Virus record (IMG/VR): IMGVR_UViG_3300042562_002450
Location: 1-64,000 of that record
From: a virus
Strand: one strand, 5' to 3'
Length of the DNA stretch: 64,000 bases
Shown here: in pieces, positions 39,284-48,392 of the stretch
Position numbering within the stretch: the stretch's first letter is position 1
Layout: every line of letters starts with the position of its first letter
Translations under genes and position numbers: made by a program
The notes under the pieces: model-generated
What the model was told of the DNA's origin: nothing
Databases searched by the model: none
What the model saw: only the letters and a program-made list of their open reading frames with translations

Positions 39284-41980
39284 ATGGATTTCGTTCATCT
39301 TCACTTGCACACAGATTACTCAATGATGGATGGTTGTCAAAAGCCTGACATGGTTTTTGAGCGTCTTAAAGAGTTAGGAATGAATAAGGTTGCTATTACT
39401 AATCATGGTAATGTAATCAACATGCCTTACATAATTGAGAAAGGCGCAAAAGCCGGAATACAAGTTATTCCTGGATGTGAGTTTTATATCTGCTGGGATC
39501 ACTCAGCATTAATAAAAGATACAGACCATAAAAAGGTATATCACATGGTTGTTCTTGCAATGAACAATGTGGGGTATAAAAATTTACTAAAGTTATCTTC
39601 TTTAGGATATTTAGTAGGCAAGTATCATAAGCCAAGAATAGATAGAGAGATGCTTGAGAAGCACTCAGAAGGTCTTATTATTCTTACAGCATGTCTTAAT
39701 GGTACATTGGCTAATCAGATAGGCAAGCAAGGTAAGTGCCCTACAGATCTAAATGCTGATGTTGAATGGTTGAAGGAAGTATTTGGAGATAGGGCATATC
39801 TTGAAATCCAAAGACATCCAGAATTACCTGAAAATGACGTTGCATGTAATGGGATAATTGAACTAAGTAGAATTCATAATGTACCGTTAGTGGTAACCTG
39901 TGATGCTCATTATAGTAGAAAAGAACATTTTAATGCATGGCAATCAATGATGCTGCTCCAGACAAACTTTCGGTTTGGTCATGATCTTCAGAATGATTAC
40001 TATATTAAAAGTGCCGATCAGATGTATGCGCTTTTTCCTGATTATCCAGAAGCTGTTGAAGAAACAGTTAGAATTGGAAATCGTTGTGAGCCTATCACAT
40101 TTGATAAAAGCATTAAGTATCCTGCTTTTAATACAGGAGGCATGAGTCCTCATGAGTATCTAAAAAATCTTTCATATTCTGGATTGGAATCTAGAATAGC
40201 AAAAGGTCAAATTAAAGAAAAAAGAATAAATGAATACAAAGAGAGATTAGAATATGAATGTAATATTTTGGCTGAAAAGAATTTTAGTACATACATGCTC
40301 ATTGTTGCCGATTTCATTACCTGGGCGAAAGATCAAGGAATACGTGTTGGCCCCGGTCGTGGTTCGGGCGCAGGTAGCTTAGTTGCATATCTCACAAGAA
40401 TCACAGAGGTAGACCCACTTAAAGAAAAGTATGATCTAATCTTTGAGCGTTTTATTAATCCTGAAAGAGATAGCTTTCCAGATATTGATACAGATTTTGA
40501 TGATTTACTTCGTACGAAGGTCATTGATTATATGTATGAAAAATATGGAGCAGAGTATGTTTGCAGAATTTTAACTATTGTTGGTATTGCAGCTAAGGGA
40601 GCAATTCGTGAAATTGCTCGTAGATATGAAGTATCACCTGTTGAAGTTAATGCATTATCGAAAATGATACCAGGTCCAATCAGAGGACGGCCCACCGCGT
40701 TAAAAGATGCTGCGGCTTTAAGTGATGATTTTCGAAAAAAAATAGAGAGCGATTCTAAGTATAAGCTAATTTATGATACAGCTCTGGTAATTGAAAACAT
40801 GGCAAAGAGTACAGGTACTCATGCTGCTGGTGTTATCTTGTCTGATGACAAGCCTTTAACAGAACATGTCGGACAGATGATAGATAAAAATGGCAACAGA
40901 ACTTCTTCTGATGACATGAAAGTTCTTGAAAATCTTGGTTTTATTAAGTTTGATTTCTTAGGATTGAAAACTCTTTCTATTATATCAAATACAATTAAGC
41001 GTATAAAAGAAAATCACAAGATAGATATCGATCTAGACATGATTGACTTAGATGACAAAGCTGTTTATAAAGAAATCTTTTCTGTTGGTAAGCTTGCTGG
41101 TGTTTTTCAATTATCTGGGTCAAGTGGATTTAAGAATGTAACTATTCTTTTTAATCCTCGTGATGTTGCAGAAATTTCTGATATCAATGCTGTTTATCGT
41201 CCAGGTCCATTAGATAATGGTTTTGTTGAAAAGTATGCAGAAAATAAACAGAGACTACTGCGCGGGTCGCCACTTGATTATATGATGAAAGTTGATAATC
41301 CGATTAAACAAAAAGAAATTGAGATAATACTCAAACCAACTTATGGTGTTTGTTTATATCAAGAGCAAATTCAATTTATTGCTCAGCGTGTTGCTGGTTA
41401 TACTTTGGGCGGGGCAGACTTGCTTCGTCGAGCTATTGGTAAAAAAAAACCAGAAGAGATGGAAATTCAAAAGAAAGTTTTTGTTAATGGTTGCTTAGCT
41501 AATGGTATCAGTGAAAAATCAGCAGTAGATTTATTTACACAAATTGAAAAATTTGCTGATTACTGTTTTAACAAGTCTCACTCAATTGCATATAGTATAA
41601 TTACTTATCAAACTGCTTGGTTAAAATACTACTATCCTGCTGAGTTTTATGCTGCAAATCTTACATCTGTATCAAATGAAAGAGATAAAACAATTCAATT
41701 TCTCTCTTCATGTAAAGAAGAAGGCATTGTAATTCTTCCTCCTTCAATACAGAGCTCTGCACTGGATTACACTACAACACCAGAAGGTATTCGTTTTGGT
41801 CTTAATGCTATTAAAGGTATTGGATCTTCAGTTATTAACCCTATCGTTAAAGAAAGAACAGAAAATGGTAAGTTTACAAGTTTCTATAATTTCATGCATA
41901 GGGTTCAAGGCAAAGGCGTAGATAAAGCAAGTATAACCGCATTAATTGAGTCAGGTGCATTTTCTGAGCTTGTAGCATGA
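39284..41980 (+). CDS. dnaE: DNA polymerase III alpha subunit, N-terminal part (split), 898 aa
   Basis: The PHP domain starts at the N-terminus (FVHLHLHTDYSMMDG) and seems to keep its metal-binding histidines. The catalytic PDIDTDFDD lies at residues 399-407, with GPGRGSGAGS before it and STGTHAAGV and the fingers after it. The protein ends at ALIESGAFSELVA, the helix-hairpin-helix region, and so lacks the OB-fold and tail. These are encoded separately at 43191-43919. It should be the replicative polymerase. Confidence 0.93.
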   Translation: MDFVHLHLHTDYSMMDGCQKPDMVFERLKELGMNKVAITNHGNVINMPYIIEKGAKAGIQVIPGCEFYICWDHSALIKDTDHKKVYHMVVLAMNNVGYKNLLKLSSLGYLVGKYHKPRIDREMLEKHSEGLIILTACLNGTLANQIGKQGKCPTDLNADVEWLKEVFGDRAYLEIQRHPELPENDVACNGIIELSRIHNVPLVVTCDAHYSRKEHFNAWQSMMLLQTNFRFGHDLQNDYYIKSADQMYALFPDYPEAVEETVRIGNRCEPITFDKSIKYPAFNTGGMSPHEYLKNLSYSGLESRIAKGQIKEKRINEYKERLEYECNILAEKNFSTYMLIVADFITWAKDQGIRVGPGRGSGAGSLVAYLTRITEVDPLKEKYDLIFERFINPERDSFPDIDTDFDDLLRTKVIDYMYEKYGAEYVCRILTIVGIAAKGAIREIARRYEVSPVEVNALSKMIPGPIRGRPTALKDAAALSDDFRKKIESDSKYKLIYDTALVIENMAKSTGTHAAGVILSDDKPLTEHVGQMIDKNGNRTSSDDMKVLENLGFIKFDFLGLKTLSIISNTIKRIKENHKIDIDLDMIDLDDKAVYKEIFSVGKLAGVFQLSGSSGFKNVTILFNPRDVAEISDINAVYRPGPLDNGFVEKYAENKQRLLRGSPLDYMMKVDNPIKQKEIEIILKPTYGVCLYQEQIQFIAQRVAGYTLGGADLLRRAIGKKKPEEMEIQKKVFVNGCLANGISEKSAVDLFTQIEKFADYCFNKSHSIAYSIITYQTAWLKYYYPAEFYAANLTSVSNERDKTIQFLSSCKEEGIVILPPSIQSSALDYTTTPEGIRFGLNAIKGIGSSVINPIVKERTENGKFTSFYNFMHRVQGKGVDKASITALIESGAFSELVA

Positions 41981-42153
41981 AAGATGACTTAGATACAAAA
42001 AAAATATTACAAATAATGGGCATCGTAACTGGTGCCTTTGTAATCATAAAAGGAATTATTGATGGCGAATATCCAATCAAAGAAGTTTCCAGTTTTATAC
42101 AAGAAGACTTCGACTGGCAAAATCCAGACATGGGAGATATGGGTTACAGATAA
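41977..42153 (+). CDS. Doubtful small frame overlapping the ligase gene, 58 aa
   Basis: The frame starts with a four-base overlap of the polymerase gene but its last 92 bases lie inside the ligase gene. One short hydrophobic stretch is visible. The ligase frame is certain, so this one is either an overlapping gene or merely a spacer frame. Confidence 0.25.
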   Translation: MKDDLDTKKILQIMGIVTGAFVIIKGIIDGEYPIKEVSSFIQEDFDWQNPDMGDMGYR

Positions 42154-43183
42154 CGTAATGCATTCTGAGTCTGGACAACTAGATGGTAAGAAGATCAAAT
42201 CTGAAGATACAATTAAAGAAGGAAAGAATATTGGCAGAGCCAATCAAACAACTCCCGAAGAACAAGCCATACTAGAAGCAGAAGCTCGTTGGACTGCTAA
42301 GACAAAGAAAGGATATACAATCACTCAAATAGGTGCTGCAGCTGGAAAAGTTGAAGACGTTATTGAGGGTGGGATTAATCCTATGCTTGCTAAGTCTTAT
42401 TCAGATCAAGGAGAAAAGATTCTATTCCCTTGTGCAGTACAGCCTAAGCTAGATGGCATTCGATGTGTTGCTATGGGTTCGAGTCTTTGGACAAGAACTC
42501 GTAAATCGATTAGAAGTGTTCCACACATTGCAAACGCTTTAGATGCACTTGATCTTGGTAAATTAGTTTTAGATGGTGAACTATATAATCATGATTTCAG
42601 AAATGACTTCGAAAAGATAACCACAATTGTTGGTCAAAAAAAAGATGTCGATCCTAATCATAAATTATGCCAGTATCATATCTACGACATGCCGTGTGAT
42701 GGCAACTTTAATCATAGACGTTTTCAGCTTCACAAACTATTCAGTAAGCTTCCAAAGAACTCTCCATTAAAATTGGTAGAGACTATTGAGGTAGCAGATG
42801 AAGTTGAACTAGATGCGGCTTTTGAAAAATTTAAAGCTGAAGGATACGAAGGTGCAATGGTTCGTAACTTAGACTCACCATATGAATATAAGCGATCTAA
42901 TCATCTTCAAAAGATGAAAGAATTTGAAGATGCTGAATTCAAGATCATTGGCGTAGAAGAAGGTCGCGGTAAACTTCAAGGGCACGCTGGTGCTTTTGTC
43001 TGTGTAACAGATAATGGTAATGAATTTAAAGCTAAGATGGCTGGAGAAATCAAACACCTTAAGGATTACTGGACTAATAAACATCAATACATTGGTCAAA
43101 TCCTTACAGTTAAATTTCAAGGCCTTACAAGTGGTAAGGTCCCAAGATTTCCAGTAGGTAAGGCTATAAGAGATTACGAATAG
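42062..43183 (+). CDS. ATP-dependent DNA ligase, 373 aa
   Basis: AAAGGAATTATTG precedes ATG 42062. The adenylation motif KLDGIRCV, with the active-site lysine, is near residue 129. Motif III (LDGELYNH), EGAMVR and LQKMKEF follow in order. The N-terminus with FPVLYKKTSTGK and GQLDGKK is seen in several phage ligases. It joins nicks, for example between Okazaki fragments. It is placed between the two halves of the polymerase. Confidence 0.93.
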   Translation: MANIQSKKFPVLYKKTSTGKIQTWEIWVTDNVMHSESGQLDGKKIKSEDTIKEGKNIGRANQTTPEEQAILEAEARWTAKTKKGYTITQIGAAAGKVEDVIEGGINPMLAKSYSDQGEKILFPCAVQPKLDGIRCVAMGSSLWTRTRKSIRSVPHIANALDALDLGKLVLDGELYNHDFRNDFEKITTIVGQKKDVDPNHKLCQYHIYDMPCDGNFNHRRFQLHKLFSKLPKNSPLKLVETIEVADEVELDAAFEKFKAEGYEGAMVRNLDSPYEYKRSNHLQKMKEFEDAEFKIIGVEEGRGKLQGHAGAFVCVTDNGNEFKAKMAGEIKHLKDYWTNKHQYIGQILTVKFQGLTSGKVPRFPVGKAIRDYE

Positions 43184-43190
43184 GATTAAT

Positions 43191-43919
43191 ATGTCAAAGA
43201 TAAACAAGAGTGAAGCAATACATGCTCTTAGCAGTATTGTGGAATTGCAAAAGAAGAAAGATGACTTTATTATCTTCATACCTTCTAAAGAAAACCTCTC
43301 CGAAGATGAAATGATGATAAAAGAATTTGAACTTCTAGGTTATTATTTGACTAAGCATCCATTAGATAATTATAAATCCAAACTTGCATCTGTTACCAAG
43401 ATTGGAGATTTGGCAGAATATCCAAGTAGTAAAAGTGTTGTGGTGTGCGGCATTATAGTGGAAAGTAAAGTTATTCAAACAAAAGCAGGAAAGACAATGG
43501 CTTTTTTGCAGCTTGAAGATCTGACAGGCAGAACGGAAATCGTTATCTTTCCATCTACTTATGAAAAGTATAAAACTTACATTTCAAACAATGGGCTGAT
43601 AGAACTAGTAGGCAAAGTTGAAGTTGAGGAGTCCGAATCTGAAAATGAGGATGAGCTACCAGTTAAGACTGCAAAGATACTAGCATCAGGCATTCGACCA
43701 CTGGAAGAAATGTGTAAGATAAGAGAACTTAGATTAAAGTTAAATTGCAAAGAGAATCTAGAACAAATAGCAAGTATTCTTAAATATGAAAGTGGTAATA
43801 TTCCAATTCTTATTGAGTATAGTGATTTTTTACTAGAAACTTCGTTTAGAATATCGCAAAATATAGATATTCTAAATCAATTAAGAGAACTTTGTCTTAT
43901 AAAGGAAATAAAAGAATGA
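43191..43919 (+). CDS. DNA polymerase III alpha, C-terminal OB-fold part (split), 242 aa
   Basis: The sequence resumes where the N-terminal part stops: LLGYYLTKHPL matches the conserved LLGFYLSGHPL of DnaE. It then has the OB-fold VVVCGIIVESKVI..AGKTMAFLQLEDLTG..VIFPSTY, and ends after a tau-binding-like tail. AGGATTAAT gives its own start. The two products must associate for full activity (inference). No intein signature is seen at the break. Confidence 0.88.
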   Translation: MSKINKSEAIHALSSIVELQKKKDDFIIFIPSKENLSEDEMMIKEFELLGYYLTKHPLDNYKSKLASVTKIGDLAEYPSSKSVVVCGIIVESKVIQTKAGKTMAFLQLEDLTGRTEIVIFPSTYEKYKTYISNNGLIELVGKVEVEESESENEDELPVKTAKILASGIRPLEEMCKIRELRLKLNCKENLEQIASILKYESGNIPILIEYSDFLLETSFRISQNIDILNQLRELCLIKEIKE

Positions 43920-45055
43920 AAATTACTAGTACAACGATTACTGGACGAAAGAACATTAAACGTGAGCAACCGTATCGAGCTGACAAAAAAGCAAAGAAAG
44001 TAGCACACGTAGTAAAAAAAGTTCGACCAAACAATGTTGAAGACACAGACCTTATCGACCTGACAAATGAAGTTGATCTAGTTGCACTTAGTTTTGAGGG
44101 AAAAGTAAAACATTCCCCTAAAGATAAAGAAGCTAGAAGAGATGTAGTAAGGATGATGCTTACTGAAATCCAAGAAGCAGCTAAGAAGTATAAGCCTCTT
44201 AGTCTTGGTAAGAAAGCTCCACAAAAGAAAAATGGTGAAAGCCTATGTATGCTTTTTTCAGATTGGCATGTTGGGAAAGTAATCAAAACAAGAAGTGGCA
44301 AACATATCTTTGATAGCGAAATTGCTATTAATCGAATTATGAATGAGATTCCACAACAGTTTGAAGATTATATTTCAAATAGAGTCAGTTCTAAAAACAT
44401 TGAAGAAATTGTAATCTTCTTTGCTGGAGATGTTGTAGACAATGACATTATCTATCCTGGTCAAAGACTTCATGTAGATAATGGTGTTGCTGTTCAATTC
44501 AGAGATGCTATTAATGCAATTCATACAATGATTAGAAAATTCAGAGTAGCTGCAGACAAGCATATTGGAAAAAATATTCCGATTCGTGTTGAATGCATTA
44601 CTGGTAATCATGGTCGTGCTGGTAAAGATTCTGAGACTCCAATTTGTTCATGGGATACTGCGGCTTATGCTGCCTTAGACTTAACAATGAGAGCTTCAGG
44701 AGTTAAAGATATTGAAATTGGTTATTCACTTGAAGATCAAAGAGTAACAAACGTAAGAGGACTAAGAGCTCTTATGATTCATCATCTTCCACCAACTACA
44801 GAAGGCCCATCAGCTAAGAAAACATTCGGTGGTCTCTATGAGATTTTCGATTATGATTTTTGTGTTTACGGTGACTTGCACCATTGGGGTGTTGGTTGCT
44901 GGCAAGGTAAGCCATGTATGATGAATGGATCATTATGTGGTTATGACGATTATGCAATTTCATTAGCACTAAGAGATGACTGGTCACAATTAATGTGGAT
45001 CGTTAAAGACAACGAACCAGTAGAAGAACTAACCCGTTTTAAAAGGATCACATAA
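43916..45055 (+). CDS. Metallophosphoesterase, phage type, 379 aa
   Basis: ATG 43916 is preceded by AAAGGAAATAAAAG and overlaps the previous stop. Phosphoesterase motifs occur in order: LFSDWHVGK, FAGDVVDND, CITGNHGR, MIHHLPP, YGDLHH. The first 100 residues are basic and probably flexible. It resembles the large phage phosphoesterases that may cut DNA ends (SbcD-like or otherwise), but no partner ATPase is next to it. Confidence 0.85.
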   Translation: MKITSTTITGRKNIKREQPYRADKKAKKVAHVVKKVRPNNVEDTDLIDLTNEVDLVALSFEGKVKHSPKDKEARRDVVRMMLTEIQEAAKKYKPLSLGKKAPQKKNGESLCMLFSDWHVGKVIKTRSGKHIFDSEIAINRIMNEIPQQFEDYISNRVSSKNIEEIVIFFAGDVVDNDIIYPGQRLHVDNGVAVQFRDAINAIHTMIRKFRVAADKHIGKNIPIRVECITGNHGRAGKDSETPICSWDTAAYAALDLTMRASGVKDIEIGYSLEDQRVTNVRGLRALMIHHLPPTTEGPSAKKTFGGLYEIFDYDFCVYGDLHHWGVGCWQGKPCMMNGSLCGYDDYAISLALRDDWSQLMWIVKDNEPVEELTRFKRIT

Positions 45056-45241
45056 GTGATAACAATTTATAATACGAAAGTATTAAATGCAAATGATGTA
45101 AGAGAAGACTCAACTGTCATTCATGGACAAGTCTACTCATTACTTTGTAAAGATACTGCTGGAAATGAATTTGAAGTAGAGACAAACAAAGATACCTTTG
45201 TTCAAGTCTCTAATTTCTTATATAAAATTAAAGAAGTCTAA
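45056..45241 (+). CDS. Hypothetical protein with GTG start, 61 aa
   Basis: It starts with GTG one base after the preceding stop and is beta-rich, resembling a small SH3- or OB-like barrel. It overlaps nothing and ends ten bases before the next ATG. Confidence 0.55.
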   Translation: MITIYNTKVLNANDVREDSTVIHGQVYSLLCKDTAGNEFEVETNKDTFVQVSNFLYKIKEV

Positions 45242-45251
45242 AGGAGAAATC

Positions 45252-45659
45252 ATGACTACACCAGAAAGCCCATTAGAAAAAAAAGAATCTAGTGATGAGC
45301 GACCACTAACTGCAGATGAACGCATTAGTCGTCTAGAGATTGCTTTAGAGAATGCATATAATGTATTAGCTAGAGAAAATCATCGAATTCAAATGAAAGT
45401 TGAAGAAGACAATGGGATACTGCAAGGTGATCTCACTCGAACTTTAACTCTAATGAATATGAGTACACTTCAAAATATTGTTTCAATAAGAGTACTAGCA
45501 CAAGAACTTGTAGCTAAAGGATTATTGGATCAAAAAGATATTGAAGCAAAAGTTGCAGCTGAACTAAACACAGCTGTTGAAGCACAACAAAAAGTTATGC
45601 AAGAAGCTAGAGATGCTGCTCAGAAAGCTGCGACTGAGCCAACTGCTGTAGCTCAATAA
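45252..45659 (+). CDS. Hypothetical coiled-coil protein, 135 aa
   Basis: ATG 45252 follows AAAGGAGAAATC. An acidic start (TPESPLEKKESSDE) is followed by a long helical, alanine- and glutamine-rich C-terminus. Its end overlaps the end of the convergent minus-strand gene by seven bases. Confidence 0.65.
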   Translation: MTTPESPLEKKESSDERPLTADERISRLEIALENAYNVLARENHRIQMKVEEDNGILQGDLTRTLTLMNMSTLQNIVSIRVLAQELVAKGLLDQKDIEAKVAAELNTAVEAQQKVMQEARDAAQKAATEPTAVAQ

Positions 45660-46210
45660 TATGATGCTTGGGATATATCAACTGGAAGTAATTCTAGTTG
45701 GTATATCTCTTTTAATTTCTTTATTAAATAATTATATCTCAATCCATATTTTGCTTTTAAATCTTCAAAATCATAACCATAATAAAAATAATCCCTAGCA
45801 AAGCTAATAGAGGCGGGAGTTAATTTGGATTTCAACTCATAGCCATAGATGTATTCTGGAGACACATTAGTCTCAAGATAATTAACATCATCATCAATAT
45901 AGACATGTAGACTTAAGCTAGTGACTAGTTTGAACAGACTGTCTTCATAACTTTTTTTTGATTTATCTTTATTTAATAAATGATTTATTTTAAAATATTG
46001 ATACAAGTCATCATCATGAAAGTAACTTCTAACTTGAAGTAGTTTCACTGCAACCTTTCCATACATCATATTCCAATGACTGGAATATCTAAAAATAAAA
46101 TTAGAACTAAATATTAGATCTAAAAAGTCTTTATCTTTTGCTTTCTCAAATAGATCAGAGTAATGAACAACTGACTGATTAAGTCTTTTTTTCTTTTTCT
46201 TCATAACCAT
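45653..46210 (-). CDS. Hypothetical protein, 185 aa
   Basis: It is the last of three minus-strand genes and overlaps the resolvase gene upstream of it by 32 bases. A basic start (MKKKKKRLNQ) is followed by an aromatic- and tyrosine-rich domain with many aspartates. The C-terminal part resembles a helix-turn-helix (YDFEDLKAKYGLRYNYLIKKLKE), so a DNA-binding role is conceivable. Confidence 0.55.
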   Translation of the reverse strand: MVMKKKKKRLNQSVVHYSDLFEKAKDKDFLDLIFSSNFIFRYSSHWNMMYGKVAVKLLQVRSYFHDDDLYQYFKINHLLNKDKSKKSYEDSLFKLVTSLSLHVYIDDDVNYLETNVSPEYIYGYELKSKLTPASISFARDYFYYGYDFEDLKAKYGLRYNYLIKKLKEIYQLELLPVDISQASYY

Positions 46211-46634
46211 AAATTTCTATAAGAATTTTGGGTTCATTCTTTACGTAGTGTTTAAAGCGATGATCTTCAATTATTTGAGAATCATCTTTATATATGATGC
46301 CATTAAAAGCATCGAATTCAAGTTTCCCACAGTTCTGAACATCTTTCTTACGAAGAGTTCCGAAAGTCCAATGACTAACAATTTTAACTGGCCCAGTATA
46401 TGGCTCAGAATCTCCCCCCACAGCTTTGATTGCAAGGTCTATGAGCTTTTGCTTATAGGCTTTGTAGTCGGCTTTCATAAACATACCTTTAAATCCTTTG
46501 CCTGTATTGGCTGATCTAAAGTATGCATTGTTTGGATTCTTAGCTTCTTCATTGTGCTCAATTCGAGCCAATAAGACTTCAGCATATTCAAGTCCATCAT
46601 CGGCAGTAATTACTTTTTCTTTTGCTTTAGCCAT
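46179..46634 (-). CDS. rusA: RusA-like Holliday junction resolvase, 151 aa
   Basis: The RusA core is visible: NPNNAYF at the N-terminus, KKDVQNCGKLEFDAFNG with the acidic residues of the active site, and IYKDDSQIIEDHRFKHY. RusA enzymes cut Holliday junctions using magnesium. It follows the endonuclease gene by overlapping 25 bases, so the minus-strand genes are co-expressed. Confidence 0.85.
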   Translation of the reverse strand: MAKAKEKVITADDGLEYAEVLLARIEHNEEAKNPNNAYFRSANTGKGFKGMFMKADYKAYKQKLIDLAIKAVGGDSEPYTGPVKIVSHWTFGTLRKKDVQNCGKLEFDAFNGIIYKDDSQIIEDHRFKHYVKNEPKILIEIYGYEEKEKKT

Positions 46635-47347
46635 TGTTTCTGCTTTTCGTATTGTTCTTTACGATATATCTTTTGTTTTTCTTTTAAGGAGTTCTTAAAT
46701 GCTTTGCTACTATCTGATTCTAATTTTATTGTTTTTGGCTTATATAGTACCGTCGATTGCCGTTCCCTGTGTTGCTTTTGCTTCAGCTTATTCTTTGCTT
46801 CTTTTTTTTCCTGAAAAGTTAAAAGCGATTCATCTGCAACTAAGCCACTACCGTAACCAATTGAAGAAATTATTTCGTTCAAAGAAAAAACAGAAATGTT
46901 CAAATTGTCAATGCGGATAAGGTTTATTCCTCTATTTGCTAAAAGGATATCTTTTCTTGAATCTCTATTTTTAGATTCATTAAATCCTCCTTTGCTTCCA
47001 TGGAAGAAAGAAGAATAATTGTTGTGTTGAGAGCCATCATATTCAAATGCTAAATTGAATGGAGAACTAATAACAAAATCAACTCTAAGCTTTTCACCCA
47101 ATGGGAATTCTTTATGAATCTTATCATAAGGAAAGATTTCTTTTAATAAATACTCTAACTTAGTTCCGCCTTTAGAATACTCTTTAACTATATTCTGTTT
47201 GGAATTAGAATAAAATTTATTTATATGGTATCTAATTTGGTTATCAGTATAAATATTATCTAGTAGACTGACAATATCTTGTAAGGTAAAAGTCTTCTTA
47301 GATATTAATGATTCAATTTTTTTTGAATGCTCATCTGTTATTTTCAT
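46610..47347 (-). CDS. Endonuclease-like protein (DUF559/VSR type), 245 aa
   Basis: I chose the inner start MKITDEH at 47347; an upstream ATG at 47383 adds only 12 hydrophobic residues. The core has a PD-(D/E)XK pattern, RVDFVISS followed by FEYDGSQHN, and RDILLANRG-like KDILLANRGINLIRI, as in VSR and DUF559 endonucleases. The C-terminus is lysine-rich. It may nick or cut DNA, like a free-standing homing endonuclease. Confidence 0.7.
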   Translation of the reverse strand: MKITDEHSKKIESLISKKTFTLQDIVSLLDNIYTDNQIRYHINKFYSNSKQNIVKEYSKGGTKLEYLLKEIFPYDKIHKEFPLGEKLRVDFVISSPFNLAFEYDGSQHNNYSSFFHGSKGGFNESKNRDSRKDILLANRGINLIRIDNLNISVFSLNEIISSIGYGSGLVADESLLTFQEKKEAKNKLKQKQHRERQSTVLYKPKTIKLESDSSKAFKNSLKEKQKIYRKEQYEKQKQWLKQKKK

Positions 47348-47392
47348 TACAGTTATAATATAAAATAAAAACAATAAACACAAGGAGCTTGT

Positions 47393-48370
47393 ATGACTTT
47401 TTCTTTATTAGCAAAAGTACAAGAAGAACTAAGAAGAAAGCGCACACGATCACTTGTGAGTAAGAATACACTCTGGCCATCGCAGGCTTCAGTCGTTGGA
47501 GTTAATGGAGACATTATAGGTAGATGCTTAAGGGCGTCATATTATACAAAGACGGGTGAATCTGAAACTAATCCAGTAAGTGATTCTGTAGTTGCGATGG
47601 GATACATGGGGACTAAGATTGAAGATGGTTTAATTGAACTACTTAAAAATCAAGGACTTTGGGAAGCTAATAATATCAAATGGCAAGCTTATGGTATTTC
47701 TGGTGAAGTTGATATTCTAATCAGAACACTAGACACTACCGTTAGTCCACCCCAAGAAAAGAAATATGTTGTTGAGTGTAAGTCTTGCTCTGGCTATTAT
47801 GTAAATAAAGAACTTTTTGGTTACGGTCAAGGTACTGGTGCTAATCGTGTTTACATTAAAGGTAAACCTAAAGATAAGCATTTACTGCAATCGGTTCTCT
47901 ATGCTCATGTAGCTAGAGAAACTGGATTTGAAGGAACTATTCTTTTTTATGTATCTCGCGACGAATCAAAAATGACTGAGTTTTTAGTTACAGTAAATGA
48001 TAATGGTGACATTTTCATTAATGGTGAGATCGAAACTCGCTTTAAAGTTCAAGATATATTATTACGTTATGAGGTATTGCAGTCTGCTATTGACGCAAAA
48101 GCACTGCCTGACAGAGACTACAAGCCATCGTATACAGATGCAGAAGTTGCTCATTTTTATGACACTAAGCTAATATCAAAAGCAGCTCATGATAATCACA
48201 ATAGTAGAAAAGCTTTGTATTGCGATACGGAATGTAATTATTGTGAATTTAAGTTACTATGTTTAGATCAAAAAGTTATTCCTCAGAATCAAACTGAGAA
48301 TCTTTTTAAGACTACAGAACTACCTTCGAACTCAGAAGTACCAGACTATATTGCCTTTGGAAGTTTTTAA
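47393..48370 (+). CDS. PD-(D/E)XK exonuclease with Fe-S-type cysteines, 325 aa
   Basis: AAGGAGCTTGT precedes the ATG. A nuclease core is present (SGEVDILI ... KKYVVECKSCSG ... LLQSVLYAHV), and cysteines at RCLRA and near the C-terminus (CDTECNYCEFKLLC) match the Cas4/AddB-type iron-sulfur pattern. It should resect or trim DNA ends in replication or recombination. Divergent transcription from the minus-strand genes starts in the 45-base gap. Confidence 0.88.
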   Translation: MTFSLLAKVQEELRRKRTRSLVSKNTLWPSQASVVGVNGDIIGRCLRASYYTKTGESETNPVSDSVVAMGYMGTKIEDGLIELLKNQGLWEANNIKWQAYGISGEVDILIRTLDTTVSPPQEKKYVVECKSCSGYYVNKELFGYGQGTGANRVYIKGKPKDKHLLQSVLYAHVARETGFEGTILFYVSRDESKMTEFLVTVNDNGDIFINGEIETRFKVQDILLRYEVLQSAIDAKALPDRDYKPSYTDAEVAHFYDTKLISKAAHDNHNSRKALYCDTECNYCEFKLLCLDQKVIPQNQTENLFKTTELPSNSEVPDYIAFGSF

Positions 48371-48392
48371 TATTTAATTGGGGAAGAGAAAA

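Noticed and set aside
39284-43919. Split intein between the polymerase halves
   Set aside because: No intein start cysteine/serine context or terminal HN was seen at either break, and both halves have normal start or stop sites.
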